A DNA stretch of 64,000 nucleotides from contig NZ_CP029194.1 of assembly GCF_008642375.1 (NCBI RefSeq), positions 1,488,001-1,552,000 of the forward strand, read 5' to 3'. The translations under genes were made by a program, and so were the position numbers. Position 1 is the first letter of the stretch; every line of letters begins with the position of its first letter. Shown in pieces: positions 1-7,505 of the stretch. The DNA is from Streptomyces venezuelae (GTDB taxonomy: Bacteria > Actinomycetota > Actinomycetes > Streptomycetales > Streptomycetaceae). Under the pieces are notes generated by a model. That model ran no database searches and was not told the origin of the DNA. It was given only the letters and a program-made list of their open reading frames with translations.

Positions 1-558
1 GACGCCGAGCGGCACCGCGAAGACGGTGTCGGTGGTGGCGAGCGCCTTGATCGTCGGCAGGTCGAGGTGGTCGTAGTGGTCGTGCGAGACCACGACCACG
101 TCGACCGGGCCGAGCGCGGCGAGCGGTGCGGGCACCGGGTGGAGCCGCTTGGGGCCGGCGAAGGGGAACGGCGAGCAGCGGTCGCCCCAGACGGGGTCGA
201 AGAGGACCCGGCGCCCGTCGATCTCGGCGAGGACGCAGGAGTGCCCCATCCAGGTGAGGCGCAGCCCGGTGGCCGGCGCCTTGGCGAGGTCGGCGACGGT
301 GGTGGGGTGGACGGGGATCGTGCCGGTGGGGGCTCGGCGCGCGCGTCCTTCCTTCTCGAAGTAGATCTTGGCGAACTCCAGGGTGGAGCCCGACGGGCCA
401 CGGCGGGCCGGTTCGGGGTTCTGGAAGATCCCGTCCGCGAAGTTCGGCGAGCGGTGGATGCGGGCGAGGCGCTCGCCCGCGGGGTCCGCGCCGAAGGCCT
501 CGGGGCGCAGCGCGCGCAGCCGGGCCCGTGGGGAACGGTCGGAGCCGGTACCGGTCAC
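1..558 (-). CDS. MBL-fold metal-dependent hydrolase (partial, C-terminus outside window)
   Basis: The minus-strand frame opens with a GTG at 558, preceded by a good AGGAGG-like ribosome binding site, and runs off the window start, so only 186 N-terminal codons are seen. The segment ends with the metal-binding signature SHDHYDHLD (about residues 163-171), which is the HxHxDH zinc motif of the metallo-beta-lactamase fold. Just before it lies a WMGHSC...LFDPVWGDR stretch typical of the UlaG/NAPE-PLD-like branch. The protein is probably a cytoplasmic zinc hydrolase of unknown substrate. It is divergent from the dehydrogenase at 680, and the roughly 120-bp gap between them holds a palindrome. The substrate cannot be judged from what is visible. 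Confidence 0.85.
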   Translation of the reverse strand, partial: MTGTGSDRSPRARLRALRPEAFGADPAGERLARIHRSPNFADGIFQNPEPARRGPSGSTLEFAKIYFEKEGRARRAPTGTIPVHPTTVADLAKAPATGLRLTWMGHSCVLAEIDGRRVLFDPVWGDRCSPFPFAGPKRLHPVPAPLAALGPVDVVVVSHDHYDHLDLPTIKALATTDTVFAVPLGV

Positions 559-634
559 TGGACCTCCTGATCTCTGAGGGGGGTCGTTCCATTATGGGCG
601 GCCCGCGGCCCGTACGGTCGGGGAGACCGGCCAT

Positions 635-652
635 ACTGAACCATTGTTCAGT
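635..652. promoter_or_regulatory. Palindromic operator candidate upstream of the dehydrogenase
   Basis: ACTGAACCATTGTTCAGT is a perfect 7-bp inverted repeat around a 4-base spacer, placed 28 bases before the ATG at 680 in the divergent intergenic region. Length and spacing suit a TetR-family dimer site, and a TetR gene lies just downstream of the dehydrogenase. That the neighbouring TetR binds here is inference. Confidence 0.5.
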
Positions 653-679
653 AACAGCCCCTCACGATGGAGACCCGCG

Positions 680-1858
680 ATGAGCCCCACCCCCCTCCTG
701 TCCGTCGACTGGACCGACCACGTGACCGGCCGCCGGGGCCATCTGGTCGTCGACCGGCTGGTGCGCGGGGTGGCCAGCGGCGGCCTGCGGATGCGCGAGG
801 GGTGCACGGCGGCGGAGGTCGCCGGGCTCGCCCGCGGCATGACCATGAAGGAGGCCCTCCACTACGACCCCGCCTCGCGGTACGTCCCGCTGGGCGGGGC
901 CAAGGGCGGCATCGACTGCGACCCCCGCTCCCCCGAGGCGTACGGCGTCCTCGTGCGCTACCTGCGGGCCATGCGGCCGTACATCGAGCGGTTCTGGACG
1001 ACCGGGGAGGACCTGGGGCTGACCCAGGACCTGGTGGACCGGGCCGCCGCCGAGGCCGGGCTCGTCTCCTCCGTACAGGCCGTGTACCCGCTCCTGGACG
1101 ACGAGGCGGCGGCGCGGAAGCGGCTCGCCGACGCGTTCGCGATCGAGGTGGACGGCATCGGGCTCGACGCCCTGGTCGGCGGCCTCGGAGTGGCCGAGTC
1201 CGTGCTCGTCGCCCTCGGCCGGGCCGGGCGGGAGCCCGCCGGGACCCGGGTGTCGGTGCAGGGGCTCGGCACGATGGGCGGGGCGACCGCCCGGTTCCTG
1301 GCCCGCGCCGGGCTGCGCGTGGTGGCCGTCGCCGACGTCCGGGGAACGATCGTGAACCCCGACGGCCTGGACGTCGAGGCGCTCCTCGCCGCGCGCGACG
1401 ACCACGGCACGGTCGACCGCACGGCGCTGCGGCCCGGCGACCGCGAGGAGCCCCGGGACGCCTGGCTCGCGGTCGACGCGGAGGTCCTGGTCCCGGCGGC
1501 CGTCTCGTACGCGATCGACGCCGGGAACCAGGCGCGGATCACGGCCCACTGGATCGCGGAGGCGGCCAACATGCCGGTCCTGCCGGAGGCCGAGGAGGCA
1601 CTCGCCGCGCGCGGGGTGACCGTGCTGCCCGACGTGGTCGTGAATTCCTGCACCAACGCCTGGTGGTGGTGGACGCTCTTCGGTGACATCGAGGCCGACG
1701 CGGAGCAGGCCTTCGACCGGGTACGCCGGTCCATGCGGGAGCTCGTGGGCGGCCTGCTCGACCGTGCCTCGGCGGACGGCACGAGCCCTCGCGCGGCGGC
1801 GCACGCGCTGGTCGCGGAGCGCCTTCCGGTGATCGCCGAGCGCTACGGCTGGTACTGA
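680..1858 (+). CDS. Glu/Leu/Phe/Val dehydrogenase family protein
   Basis: This 392-residue NAD(P)-dependent amino acid dehydrogenase should catalyse reversible oxidative deamination of an amino acid to its 2-oxo acid. The catalytic motif PLGGAKGGI lies at residues 70-78, with the lysine that activates water, and the Rossmann dinucleotide motif GLGTMGG is near residue 193. ATG at 680 is chosen because GGAG lies about 8 bases upstream; an earlier in-frame ATG at 644 sits inside the palindrome at 635-652 and lacks a binding site. Length is close to bacterial leucine/valine dehydrogenases (about 360-390 residues). Leu/Val versus Glu specificity cannot be read from sequence alone. The TetR gene downstream may be its regulator. 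Confidence 0.88.
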   Translation: MSPTPLLSVDWTDHVTGRRGHLVVDRLVRGVASGGLRMREGCTAAEVAGLARGMTMKEALHYDPASRYVPLGGAKGGIDCDPRSPEAYGVLVRYLRAMRPYIERFWTTGEDLGLTQDLVDRAAAEAGLVSSVQAVYPLLDDEAAARKRLADAFAIEVDGIGLDALVGGLGVAESVLVALGRAGREPAGTRVSVQGLGTMGGATARFLARAGLRVVAVADVRGTIVNPDGLDVEALLAARDDHGTVDRTALRPGDREEPRDAWLAVDAEVLVPAAVSYAIDAGNQARITAHWIAEAANMPVLPEAEEALAARGVTVLPDVVVNSCTNAWWWWTLFGDIEADAEQAFDRVRRSMRELVGGLLDRASADGTSPRAAAHALVAERLPVIAERYGWY

Positions 1859-1929
1859 GCGCTCCGCCGCGCCCGACCCCCGGCCATTGACGATCATGCC
1901 CTTGTCACATGCTGTGTAGGCTGCTCCGC

Positions 1930-2685
1930 GTGGCGAGAGTGCGGTTGAGCGTGGCGGAGCGGCGGGAGGACCTGCTGCGGGCCGCCGTCGACCAGATCGA
2001 GGCCCGGGGCGTCACCGCCGTCCGGATCTCCGACGTGGCTTCGGCACTCGGCGTGAGCAACGCCCTGGTGCTCTACCACTTCTCCACCAAGGAACAGCTG
2101 GTCGCGGCCGCCTTCTCGCACGCGGCCGAGGCCGACCTCGCCCGCCTGCGGCAGCTGCTCGGCCGGCGCTCCTCTGCGGGGCGCCGGCTGCGCGCCGCCA
2201 TCCGCTGGTACGCGCCGACGGGGCAGGCCAAGGGCTGGCGCCTGTGGATCGAGGGGTGGGCCGCCTCGCTGCGCGACCCCGATCTGCGCGAGGTCGCCGC
2301 CTCGCTCGACCGGGAGTGGAAGGCGGCGCTGGCACGGGTGATCGCGGAGGGGGTCGAGGCCGGCGAGTTCCGCTGTCCGGACCCGACCGCGGCGGCCTGG
2401 CGGCTCACCGCGTTCCTCGACGGGCTCGCGGTGCAGACGACGGCGTACGACGGCTCCCTGCCGCGCGCCACGCTGCTGCGGTGGGCGGACGCCGCCCTCG
2501 CCCGGGAGCTGGGCCTGCCGGAGGAGACGGTGGGCGGCGCCCGGACGGCCTCGCCGGACATGCCCGGTCCCCACCGGAAGGACGGAGAGGACGGGCAGGG
2601 CGTAGAGGACGGGCAGCAGGGCGCAGAGGACGGGAAGGGCTCCGTGGCCGGAGAGGACGGGGCGGCGGGACCGCCCGGTCCGTAG
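1930..2685 (+). CDS. TetR family regulator (BetI-like C-domain)
   Basis: The N-terminus carries a TetR helix-turn-helix (IEARGVTAVRISDVASALGV, then a YHFSTKEQL recognition helix). A BetI-type ligand domain follows, with the usual GLAVQTTAYD stretch. GTG at 1930 is preferred: a TAGGCT -10-like hexamer ends exactly 7 bases upstream, which fits leaderless translation. An ATG at 1909 in the same frame is the alternative. The last 45 or so residues are a low-complexity EDG/GQ-rich tail, unusual for the family and probably disordered. It follows the dehydrogenase by about 70 bases on the same strand, and the palindrome at 635-652 is a plausible target. It is convergent with the SIMPL gene, with a 2-base gap. 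Confidence 0.85.
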   Translation: MARVRLSVAERREDLLRAAVDQIEARGVTAVRISDVASALGVSNALVLYHFSTKEQLVAAAFSHAAEADLARLRQLLGRRSSAGRRLRAAIRWYAPTGQAKGWRLWIEGWAASLRDPDLREVAASLDREWKAALARVIAEGVEAGEFRCPDPTAAAWRLTAFLDGLAVQTTAYDGSLPRATLLRWADAALARELGLPEETVGGARTASPDMPGPHRKDGEDGQGVEDGQQGAEDGKGSVAGEDGAAGPPGP

Positions 2686-2687
2686 CC

Positions 2688-3566
2688 TCAGATCAGTTCG
2701 AAGACGGCCGAAACGGTGACCTGCTCCTCGATCTCCCCGGGAGCCAGCGGGACGCCCGGCTCGTCCGCGGGCATCGAGGGCAGCGCGCCGTGGCCGGGGC
2801 GCACGGAGTCGCCCTCGCTGAGCGAGACCAGTCGGCCGAGCCGGTGTCCGCTGAGCCGCGCGTGCTGCGAGGCCTTCTCGTACGCGTCCTGGAAGGCGGC
2901 CTCCCGCGCCTTCACCCGCAGTGCCGACGGGTCGGCGACGTCGAAGACCACGCCGTTGACCCGGCCGTCGTCCCCTGTGGCCTCGTTGACCGCGCCGATG
3001 ACCTGCCCGGTCCTGTCGAGGTCGCGGACCTTCACCGAGAAGGACTGGCCGGCCTGGTAGCCGGTCACCTTGCTCTCCCCCGCGGTGTTCTGCGTGTACA
3101 CCGGAGCCAGCGAGAGGCTGTCGGTCCTGATGTCCCGGTCCTCGATCCCCTCCTTTCGCAGCACCTCCAGCAGAGCCTTTGCAGCGGCGTTCTGCGCGGC
3201 CATCGCCTCCTTCGCCGTCTTACGGGTCGCCTCGACCCCGACGGACAGGATCGCCAGATCCGGTGCGGCGGCCGCCCGGCCGCTCCCGCTGACGCTGACC
3301 GTGGCGGGCGCGGCCTCCAGGACGGCGGTGCGCAGGGCCGTCCGCTCGGGCCCGGCGGCCAGGGCGGGGGCGGCCGTGCCGACGAGCAGCCCCCCGAGCA
3401 CGACGGTGGCGGTGAGCAGACGGCCGGCACGGGCGGCCGTGGAGGCGCGGGCGGTCTTCGAGGTGCCGGCGGTCTTCGAGGTGCCGGCGGTCTTCGAGGT
3501 GTCGGTGGTCGCGGTGGCGTGAGCGGTCGTCGCGGTGAGGGCGGTCCGGGGCTGGCGGGTCGTCAC
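2688..3566 (-). CDS. Secreted SIMPL-domain (DUF541) protein
   Basis: The 292-residue product has a long N-terminal extension, then a hydrophobic signal-type segment (GRLLTATVVLGGLLVGTAAPALAAGP, split here only for description) ending in an AxA-like cleavage site. A SIMPL domain follows, beginning VSVSGSGRAAAAPDLAILSVGVEA. SIMPL proteins are periplasmic or extracellular oligomers of poorly defined role. GTG at 3566 is chosen because GGGA lies 8 bases upstream; a longer frame to 3641 has no good site. The N-terminal extension contains three tandem TSKTAG units encoded by an 18-bp direct repeat (3454-3507), which is likely to vary between strains. Confidence 0.85.
   Translation of the reverse strand: MTTRQPRTALTATTAHATATTDTSKTAGTSKTAGTSKTARASTAARAGRLLTATVVLGGLLVGTAAPALAAGPERTALRTAVLEAAPATVSVSGSGRAAAAPDLAILSVGVEATRKTAKEAMAAQNAAAKALLEVLRKEGIEDRDIRTDSLSLAPVYTQNTAGESKVTGYQAGQSFSVKVRDLDRTGQVIGAVNEATGDDGRVNGVVFDVADPSALRVKAREAAFQDAYEKASQHARLSGHRLGRLVSLSEGDSVRPGHGALPSMPADEPGVPLAPGEIEEQVTVSAVFELI
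3454..3507 (-). repeat. Three tandem 18-bp units inside the SIMPL gene
   Basis: Units at 3454-3471, 3472-3489 and 3490-3507 are nearly identical (the third has two changes) and encode repeated TSKTAG residues before the signal segment. The repeat keeps frame, so copy-number change would lengthen or shorten the N-terminus without a frameshift. Confidence 0.75.
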
Positions 3567-3706
3567 AGGCGGTCCCTTCGGGGGTGGGTGCCGGGGCTCC
3601 GGCGGGCACATCCCAGCACCCGGCACCGCCGCCTCCCGCACGCCACTCCTGACCGGCGGCGCCCTTCACCTCTCCGTACCAGCCGGGCCCGCGCACCGGT
3701 CCCCGC

Positions 3707-4831
3707 TCACGTCTGGACGAGCGGCTCGTACTCCTCGGCGGAGAGTCCGAAGGTCCAGGCCACGCCCTCCCGGGCGGTCCGGGTCGAGGGCGGCACCCGC
3801 AGCCAGTACGTGCGGTGGCTGCCGTCCGGTTCGGGCGTGGAGTTGACCACCTCGACCATCACCACGTCCTCGTCGTCGGCCAGTTCGACGCGCCACAGGA
3901 CGCCCGTCCCGTCGCGGTGCTCGTGCCGGGCGCCGGACACCGCGAGGTAGCGGTCGTAGCCGTAGTACTCCAGCATCACGCGCCGCAGCTCGGCGTTCTC
4001 CTCCGCCCGTATCCGCTCGGGGGTGAGGCCGGCGAGACCGGCGAGGAAGTCGGCGGCCACCGGCATCCCGCGCCAGGCGTGGAGGGCGAAGCCGTCCGCG
4101 TACGCGAGGGCCGGGCCGTCACCCCGGTCGAGGCGGCCGGCCTCGTCCCGGTGGAGCTCCACCGGACGCTCGCAGACCACGGCGACGTTCTCGTAGGGCC
4201 ACCACCAGCCGGCGTGCTCGGCGACGGCGGCGAGCCCCGCGAGCCGCTCGCCCCGACCGTCGAAGGCGGCCAGCCAGGCCGCGTCGTGCTGGCCGAGCAC
4301 CGCGTCGAGCAGCACGAGCCGCACGGCGGTCGCCTCCCGCGCCTCAGGAACCTCCCGCGCCTCCCGCGTCTCCCCCGCCTCCCGCCCGGACACATCGGTC
4401 CTCGGGTCGGCACCGGCCCCCTCGGCCGTGGCGGCCTCCGTCACCCCGGCCCGGATCTGCTCGGCGAGCGCCCGCGTGAGGTCCCAGAGGCCCGCGCCGG
4501 TCGCCTGCCAGTGCGTCGCCCAGCCGGCGGGGCCGAGCGTGTCGTGGAGGCGTCGCCGCTCCTCGGCCCAGGGCCGGGTGCGCACCTCGTCCCGTACCGA
4601 ACGGCCCGGGTCCGTGAGCCCCCGGACGAGCGCGACGGCCGCGAGCGGCGAGTCCGCCCAGAGCACGCGTGCGGGCTCGGCGAGCCCCGCCGTGCGGTAG
4701 GCGAGCCGGATGCCGGCCTCGGCGGCGGCGCGGTCGGCCGGCCCGGTGGCCGCGGCGACGGCCCGCCACTTGTCCAGTGCGGTGGTGTGGTTCGTATCGG
4801 CGTTCATGTCAATGTTCGGGTCGGTGTTCAT
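3707..4831 (-). CDS. DUF6745 domain-containing protein
   Basis: This 374-residue soluble protein has no signal peptide or membrane segment. The region from about residue 180 on (AWLAAFDGRG...WWWPYENVAVVCERP...GDGPALAYADGFALHAWRG) matches what I recall of DUF6745, a family of unknown function. An acidic EAR-rich low-complexity linker (about residues 145-170) separates an N-terminal helical part from this domain. The ATG at 4831 has GGGGGA 7 bases upstream; the next ATG at 4807 is an alternative. It lies 26 bases after the small gene at 4858-5184 in the same orientation, so the two are probably one operon driven from the divergent region shared with the STM4015 operon. Confidence 0.8.
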   Translation of the reverse strand: MNTDPNIDMNADTNHTTALDKWRAVAAATGPADRAAAEAGIRLAYRTAGLAEPARVLWADSPLAAVALVRGLTDPGRSVRDEVRTRPWAEERRRLHDTLGPAGWATHWQATGAGLWDLTRALAEQIRAGVTEAATAEGAGADPRTDVSGREAGETREAREVPEAREATAVRLVLLDAVLGQHDAAWLAAFDGRGERLAGLAAVAEHAGWWWPYENVAVVCERPVELHRDEAGRLDRGDGPALAYADGFALHAWRGMPVAADFLAGLAGLTPERIRAEENAELRRVMLEYYGYDRYLAVSGARHEHRDGTGVLWRVELADDEDVVMVEVVNSTPEPDGSHRTYWLRVPPSTRTAREGVAWTFGLSAEEYEPLVQT

Positions 4832-4857
4832 GTCGGTGTCCCCCAGGTCTCTCTCGG

Positions 4858-5184
4858 TCAGTCCGCGACGATCCGGTACGCGCCGGGCACGTACTCCCGC
4901 TGGCGCACGACCCGATACCAGCCCTTGGGCAGCGCGATCGGAGCGTGCTCCTCGTGCACCACCCGGCCGCCCTCGGGCAGTTCGAGCAGCAGCGGGCCCA
5001 TGGGCCCCGGCTCCCGCACCAGCCGGCCGGGCCCGGGAATCGCGTGGGCGTGCCCGGTCACCTCGCCGAGGGCGAGGACCAGGCGGCCCCTGGCGTCCCT
5101 CGGCTCACTCGCCGCGGCCTTCGCCCGGGCCGGTACGGCCGTCTCCTCGACGGGCGCGATCAGCACGTCTCCCTGCCGGTACAT
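4858..5184 (-). CDS. Small conserved-type protein of unknown function, partner of DUF6745
   Basis: The 108-residue product starts MYRQGDVLIAPVEE and is rich in beta-forming segments (GWYRVVRQREYVPGAYRIVAD at the end). I do not recognise the family. A clear GGGGAGGGGAGAG site precedes the ATG at 5184. A second in-frame ATG at 5223 lies exactly 7 bases after a TAGCGT -10 element and could give a 121-residue product from a leaderless transcript, so two starts are possible. It is the first gene of a two-gene unit with the DUF6745 gene and is divergent from the STM4015 operon. Confidence 0.7.
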   Translation of the reverse strand: MYRQGDVLIAPVEETAVPARAKAAASEPRDARGRLVLALGEVTGHAHAIPGPGRLVREPGPMGPLLLELPEGGRVVHEEHAPIALPKGWYRVVRQREYVPGAYRIVAD

Positions 5185-5230
5185 GGCTCTCCCCTCCCCG
5201 TTCGGCACCGATCGACCGAACATGAGAACG

Positions 5231-5253
5231 ACGCTAGGGGCAGGGTCTGACAA
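5231..5253 (-). promoter_or_regulatory. RecA-independent (PafBC-type) damage promoter candidate for the small gene/DUF6745 unit
   Basis: Read on the minus strand: TTGTCA (5253-5248), 11 bases, TAGCGT (5236-5231). This matches the mycobacterial RecA-NDp consensus tTGTCRgtg-N8-TAnnnT in hexamers and spacing; only the gtg extension differs (gac). The ATG at 5223 begins 7 bases after the -10. Confidence 0.6.
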
Positions 5254-5291
5254 TCGCTCACGGCCCGGTGGGGCGGCCCCGGCGGAGGGCG

Positions 5292-5314
5292 TTGTCGGTG
5301 CCGCTTGGTACAAC
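5292..5314 (+). promoter_or_regulatory. RecA-independent (PafBC-type) damage promoter candidate for the STM4015-4011 operon
   Basis: TTGTCGGTG (5292-5300), eight bases, then TACAAC (5309-5314). The -35 part is an exact match to tTGTCRgtg and the spacing is exact; the -10 has C instead of T in its last position. A 40-base or so leader with a GGAG site precedes the ATG at 5362. Confidence 0.6.
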
Positions 5315-5361
5315 TCTTGGCATCAGCCGACTCAACGTCATCCGTTGTCTGGAGCACTGTC

Positions 5362-6345
5362 ATGACCATCGGGAAATACCAGCACGAGTTCCACGGCCTT
5401 CCCGTGTTCGACTTCCCGGGCGTGCTCGCGGACCCCGACGAGAGCCCCGCCACGACCACCGAGCTGCCCGACGCGGAAGCGGTCGCCTGGCGGATCTCCG
5501 CCCCGACGTACAGCGACCCCGGCGACGAGCACTGGGAGCCGCTCTTCGAGCGGTTCCTCAAGACGGTCGACGCGGAGCGGGTGCGCGCGCTGGTCGTCGG
5601 CGGCTGGGACGAGCCGTACGAGACCTCGTCCGCGTTCGTCGTCGCGGCGCTGGTCGCCGCCCGCGACCGGCTCACGGGCCTGCGGGCGGTGTTCCTCGGG
5701 GACATGACGGGCGAGGACTGCGAGATCTCCTGGATCGTGCAGTCCGATGTGACGCCGCTGCTCGCCGCCTATCCGGCCCTGCGGGAGTTCGGGGTGCGCG
5801 GGGGCACGGGGCTGCTCTTCCCGCCGATCCGGCACGAGGCTCTGGAGACCCTGGCGGTCGAGACGGGCGGGCTGCCCGCCGCGGTCGTGCGGGGGATCGT
5901 CGGCAGTGAGCTGCCCGCGCTGGAGAACCTCGAACTCTGGCTCGGGACCGACGAGTACGGCGGCGACGCCACCGCCGAGGACCTCGCGCCGCTGCTCGCC
6001 GGTACGGGCTTCCCCGCCCTGCGCCACCTGGGGCTGTGCAACAGCGTCATCCAGGACGAGATCGCCGCGGCCGTGGCCGGCGCCCCGGTCGTCGCCCGGA
6101 TCGAGCGGCTCGACCTCTCCATGGGCGTGCTGACGGACGAAGGTGCGACCGCCCTGCTCGACGGGCAGCCGCTGACCCATCTCACCCACCTCGACCTCTC
6201 CCACCACTACCTGTCGGAGGCGATGCGCGAGCGGGTGCGCACCGCACTCGTCCCGCACGGCGTGACCGTCGACCTCGACGACGCGCAGGAGCCGGACGAC
6301 GACGGTGACGGCGAGGTCTACCGCTACGTCGCGGTAGCCGAATGA
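5362..6345 (+). CDS. STM4015 family protein (leucine-rich-repeat-like)
   Basis: This 327-residue soluble protein opens the five-gene operon. The C-terminal half shows leucine-rich-repeat spacing: LPALENLELWLG, FPALRHLGLCNS, ARIERLDLSMG and LTHLTHLDLSHH, about 25-50 residues apart. Such repeats usually make a curved protein-binding surface. The N-terminal MTIGKYQHEFHGLPVFDF and GWDEPYE segments match the family as I remember it. The ATG at 5362 has GGAG 8 bases upstream. Its stop overlaps the next start (ATGA). No catalytic motif is seen, so a scaffold or recognition role for the enzymes behind it is plausible but unproven. Confidence 0.82.
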   Translation: MTIGKYQHEFHGLPVFDFPGVLADPDESPATTTELPDAEAVAWRISAPTYSDPGDEHWEPLFERFLKTVDAERVRALVVGGWDEPYETSSAFVVAALVAARDRLTGLRAVFLGDMTGEDCEISWIVQSDVTPLLAAYPALREFGVRGGTGLLFPPIRHEALETLAVETGGLPAAVVRGIVGSELPALENLELWLGTDEYGGDATAEDLAPLLAGTGFPALRHLGLCNSVIQDEIAAAVAGAPVVARIERLDLSMGVLTDEGATALLDGQPLTHLTHLDLSHHYLSEAMRERVRTALVPHGVTVDLDDAQEPDDDGDGEVYRYVAVAE

Positions 6346-7505
6346 CCGTCCGCCCGCGCCTTGTCGTCGTCGGCGATCCGGCGGGCCGTCGCGTCGCGTT
6401 CTTCCAGGACGCGCTGCGGGCCGCCGGGCTGCCCGGGGCGCGGGTGGTGTCCTGGCCGGACGTCCTGTGCGGCCGGGCGCGGTTCGCCGCCGGCGAGACC
6501 GTGCGGCTGGACTCGCCCGGCGAGGACCCGGAGGCCGACCGGCTGCTGCGCGGGGTCGACGACCCGGCCCGGGTCGAAGGCTCCGGCCGCTGGTACGCCC
6601 GGTTCACCGCCGCCGTCTCCGCGCTCGCGGAGACCGTCGGGGACGCGGGTGCCGCGCTCGTCGACGATCCGCGCGAGCTCGCGGTCCTGTTCGACAAACG
6701 GCTGAGCCACGGCAGGCTGCGGGCGGCCGGTGTGCCGGTGCCCGAGTCCCCGACCTCGGGGCCCGCCGCCCCGGCCGTGGGCGGCTGGGCGGACCTCCGG
6801 TCGCTGCTCGCCTCGGCGGGCCTTCGGCGGGTGTTCGTGAAGCTCGCGCACGGCTCCTCCGCCTCGGGGGTGCTCGCGGTGGAGTCGAACGGCGCGGGCA
6901 GGATCCAGGCGACGACCTCGGTGGAGCGCGGCCCGGACGGGCGCCTCTTCAACTCCCTGCGGGTGCGGCGCTACACGGGCGAGCGGGAGATCGCCGCGAT
7001 CGTGGACGCGCTCGCCCCCGACGGGCTGCACGTCGAGCGCTGGCTGCCGAAGGCGACCCAGGACGGCCGGGCCGCCGACCTGCGGGTGGTGGTGATCGAC
7101 GGCCGGGCCACCCATGCCGTCGTCCGCACCAGCCGCTCCCCGATGACCAATCTGCATCTGGGGGGCGCCCGGGGCGACCTGGCCGCCGCCCGGGCCGCGA
7201 TCGTCTCGGCCGGCGGGCGGTGGGAGGACGCGCTCGGCGTGTGCGAGCGGGCCGCCGCAGCCTTCCCCGGCACCCGGTGCGTGGGCGTCGACCTGCTGCC
7301 GGCCACCGGCTGGCGCCGCTTCGCGGTGGGCGAGGTCAACGCCTTCGGCGATCTGCTGCCCGGTCTCACGGGTCTGCCGGGCAGCGACGCCGAGGGCCTC
7401 GACACGTACGCGGCGCAGGTCGCCGCGCAGTTCCCCGCTGCCCTCGCCGCACCCGCGGTCTCCCCCACGAACCGAACGAGCACCACAGGAACGAGCACCA
7501 CGTGA
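6342..7505 (+). CDS. STM4014 family protein (ATP-grasp-like)
   Basis: The 387-residue protein has ATP-grasp features: a RVFVKLAHGSSASGV lysine/glycine loop (about residues 165-180), a central DLRVVVIDGRATHAVVR strand pair, and a late FAVGEVNAFGDLLPG segment with the acidic metal-binding residues of the fold. ATP-grasp enzymes join a carboxylate to an amine or thiol through an acyl phosphate. It begins on the ATGA overlap with STM4015 and ends on a GTGA overlap with STM4013, so translation is coupled. The last 15 or so residues are a T/S-rich tail from a short direct repeat. The substrate is unknown. Confidence 0.8.
   Translation: MTVRPRLVVVGDPAGRRVAFFQDALRAAGLPGARVVSWPDVLCGRARFAAGETVRLDSPGEDPEADRLLRGVDDPARVEGSGRWYARFTAAVSALAETVGDAGAALVDDPRELAVLFDKRLSHGRLRAAGVPVPESPTSGPAAPAVGGWADLRSLLASAGLRRVFVKLAHGSSASGVLAVESNGAGRIQATTSVERGPDGRLFNSLRVRRYTGEREIAAIVDALAPDGLHVERWLPKATQDGRAADLRVVVIDGRATHAVVRTSRSPMTNLHLGGARGDLAAARAAIVSAGGRWEDALGVCERAAAAFPGTRCVGVDLLPATGWRRFAVGEVNAFGDLLPGLTGLPGSDAEGLDTYAAQVAAQFPAALAAPAVSPTNRTSTTGTSTT

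Noticed and set aside
662..1897. Long antisense ORF across the dehydrogenase gene
   Set aside because: Composition is Arg/Gly/Pro-rich shadow coding typical of high-GC DNA; the plus-strand frame has full family motifs.
1902..1922. Possible DNA-damage promoter ahead of the TetR gene (TTGTCA...TAGGCT)
   Set aside because: Spacing is 9 bases, not the required 11; only the -10 fits.
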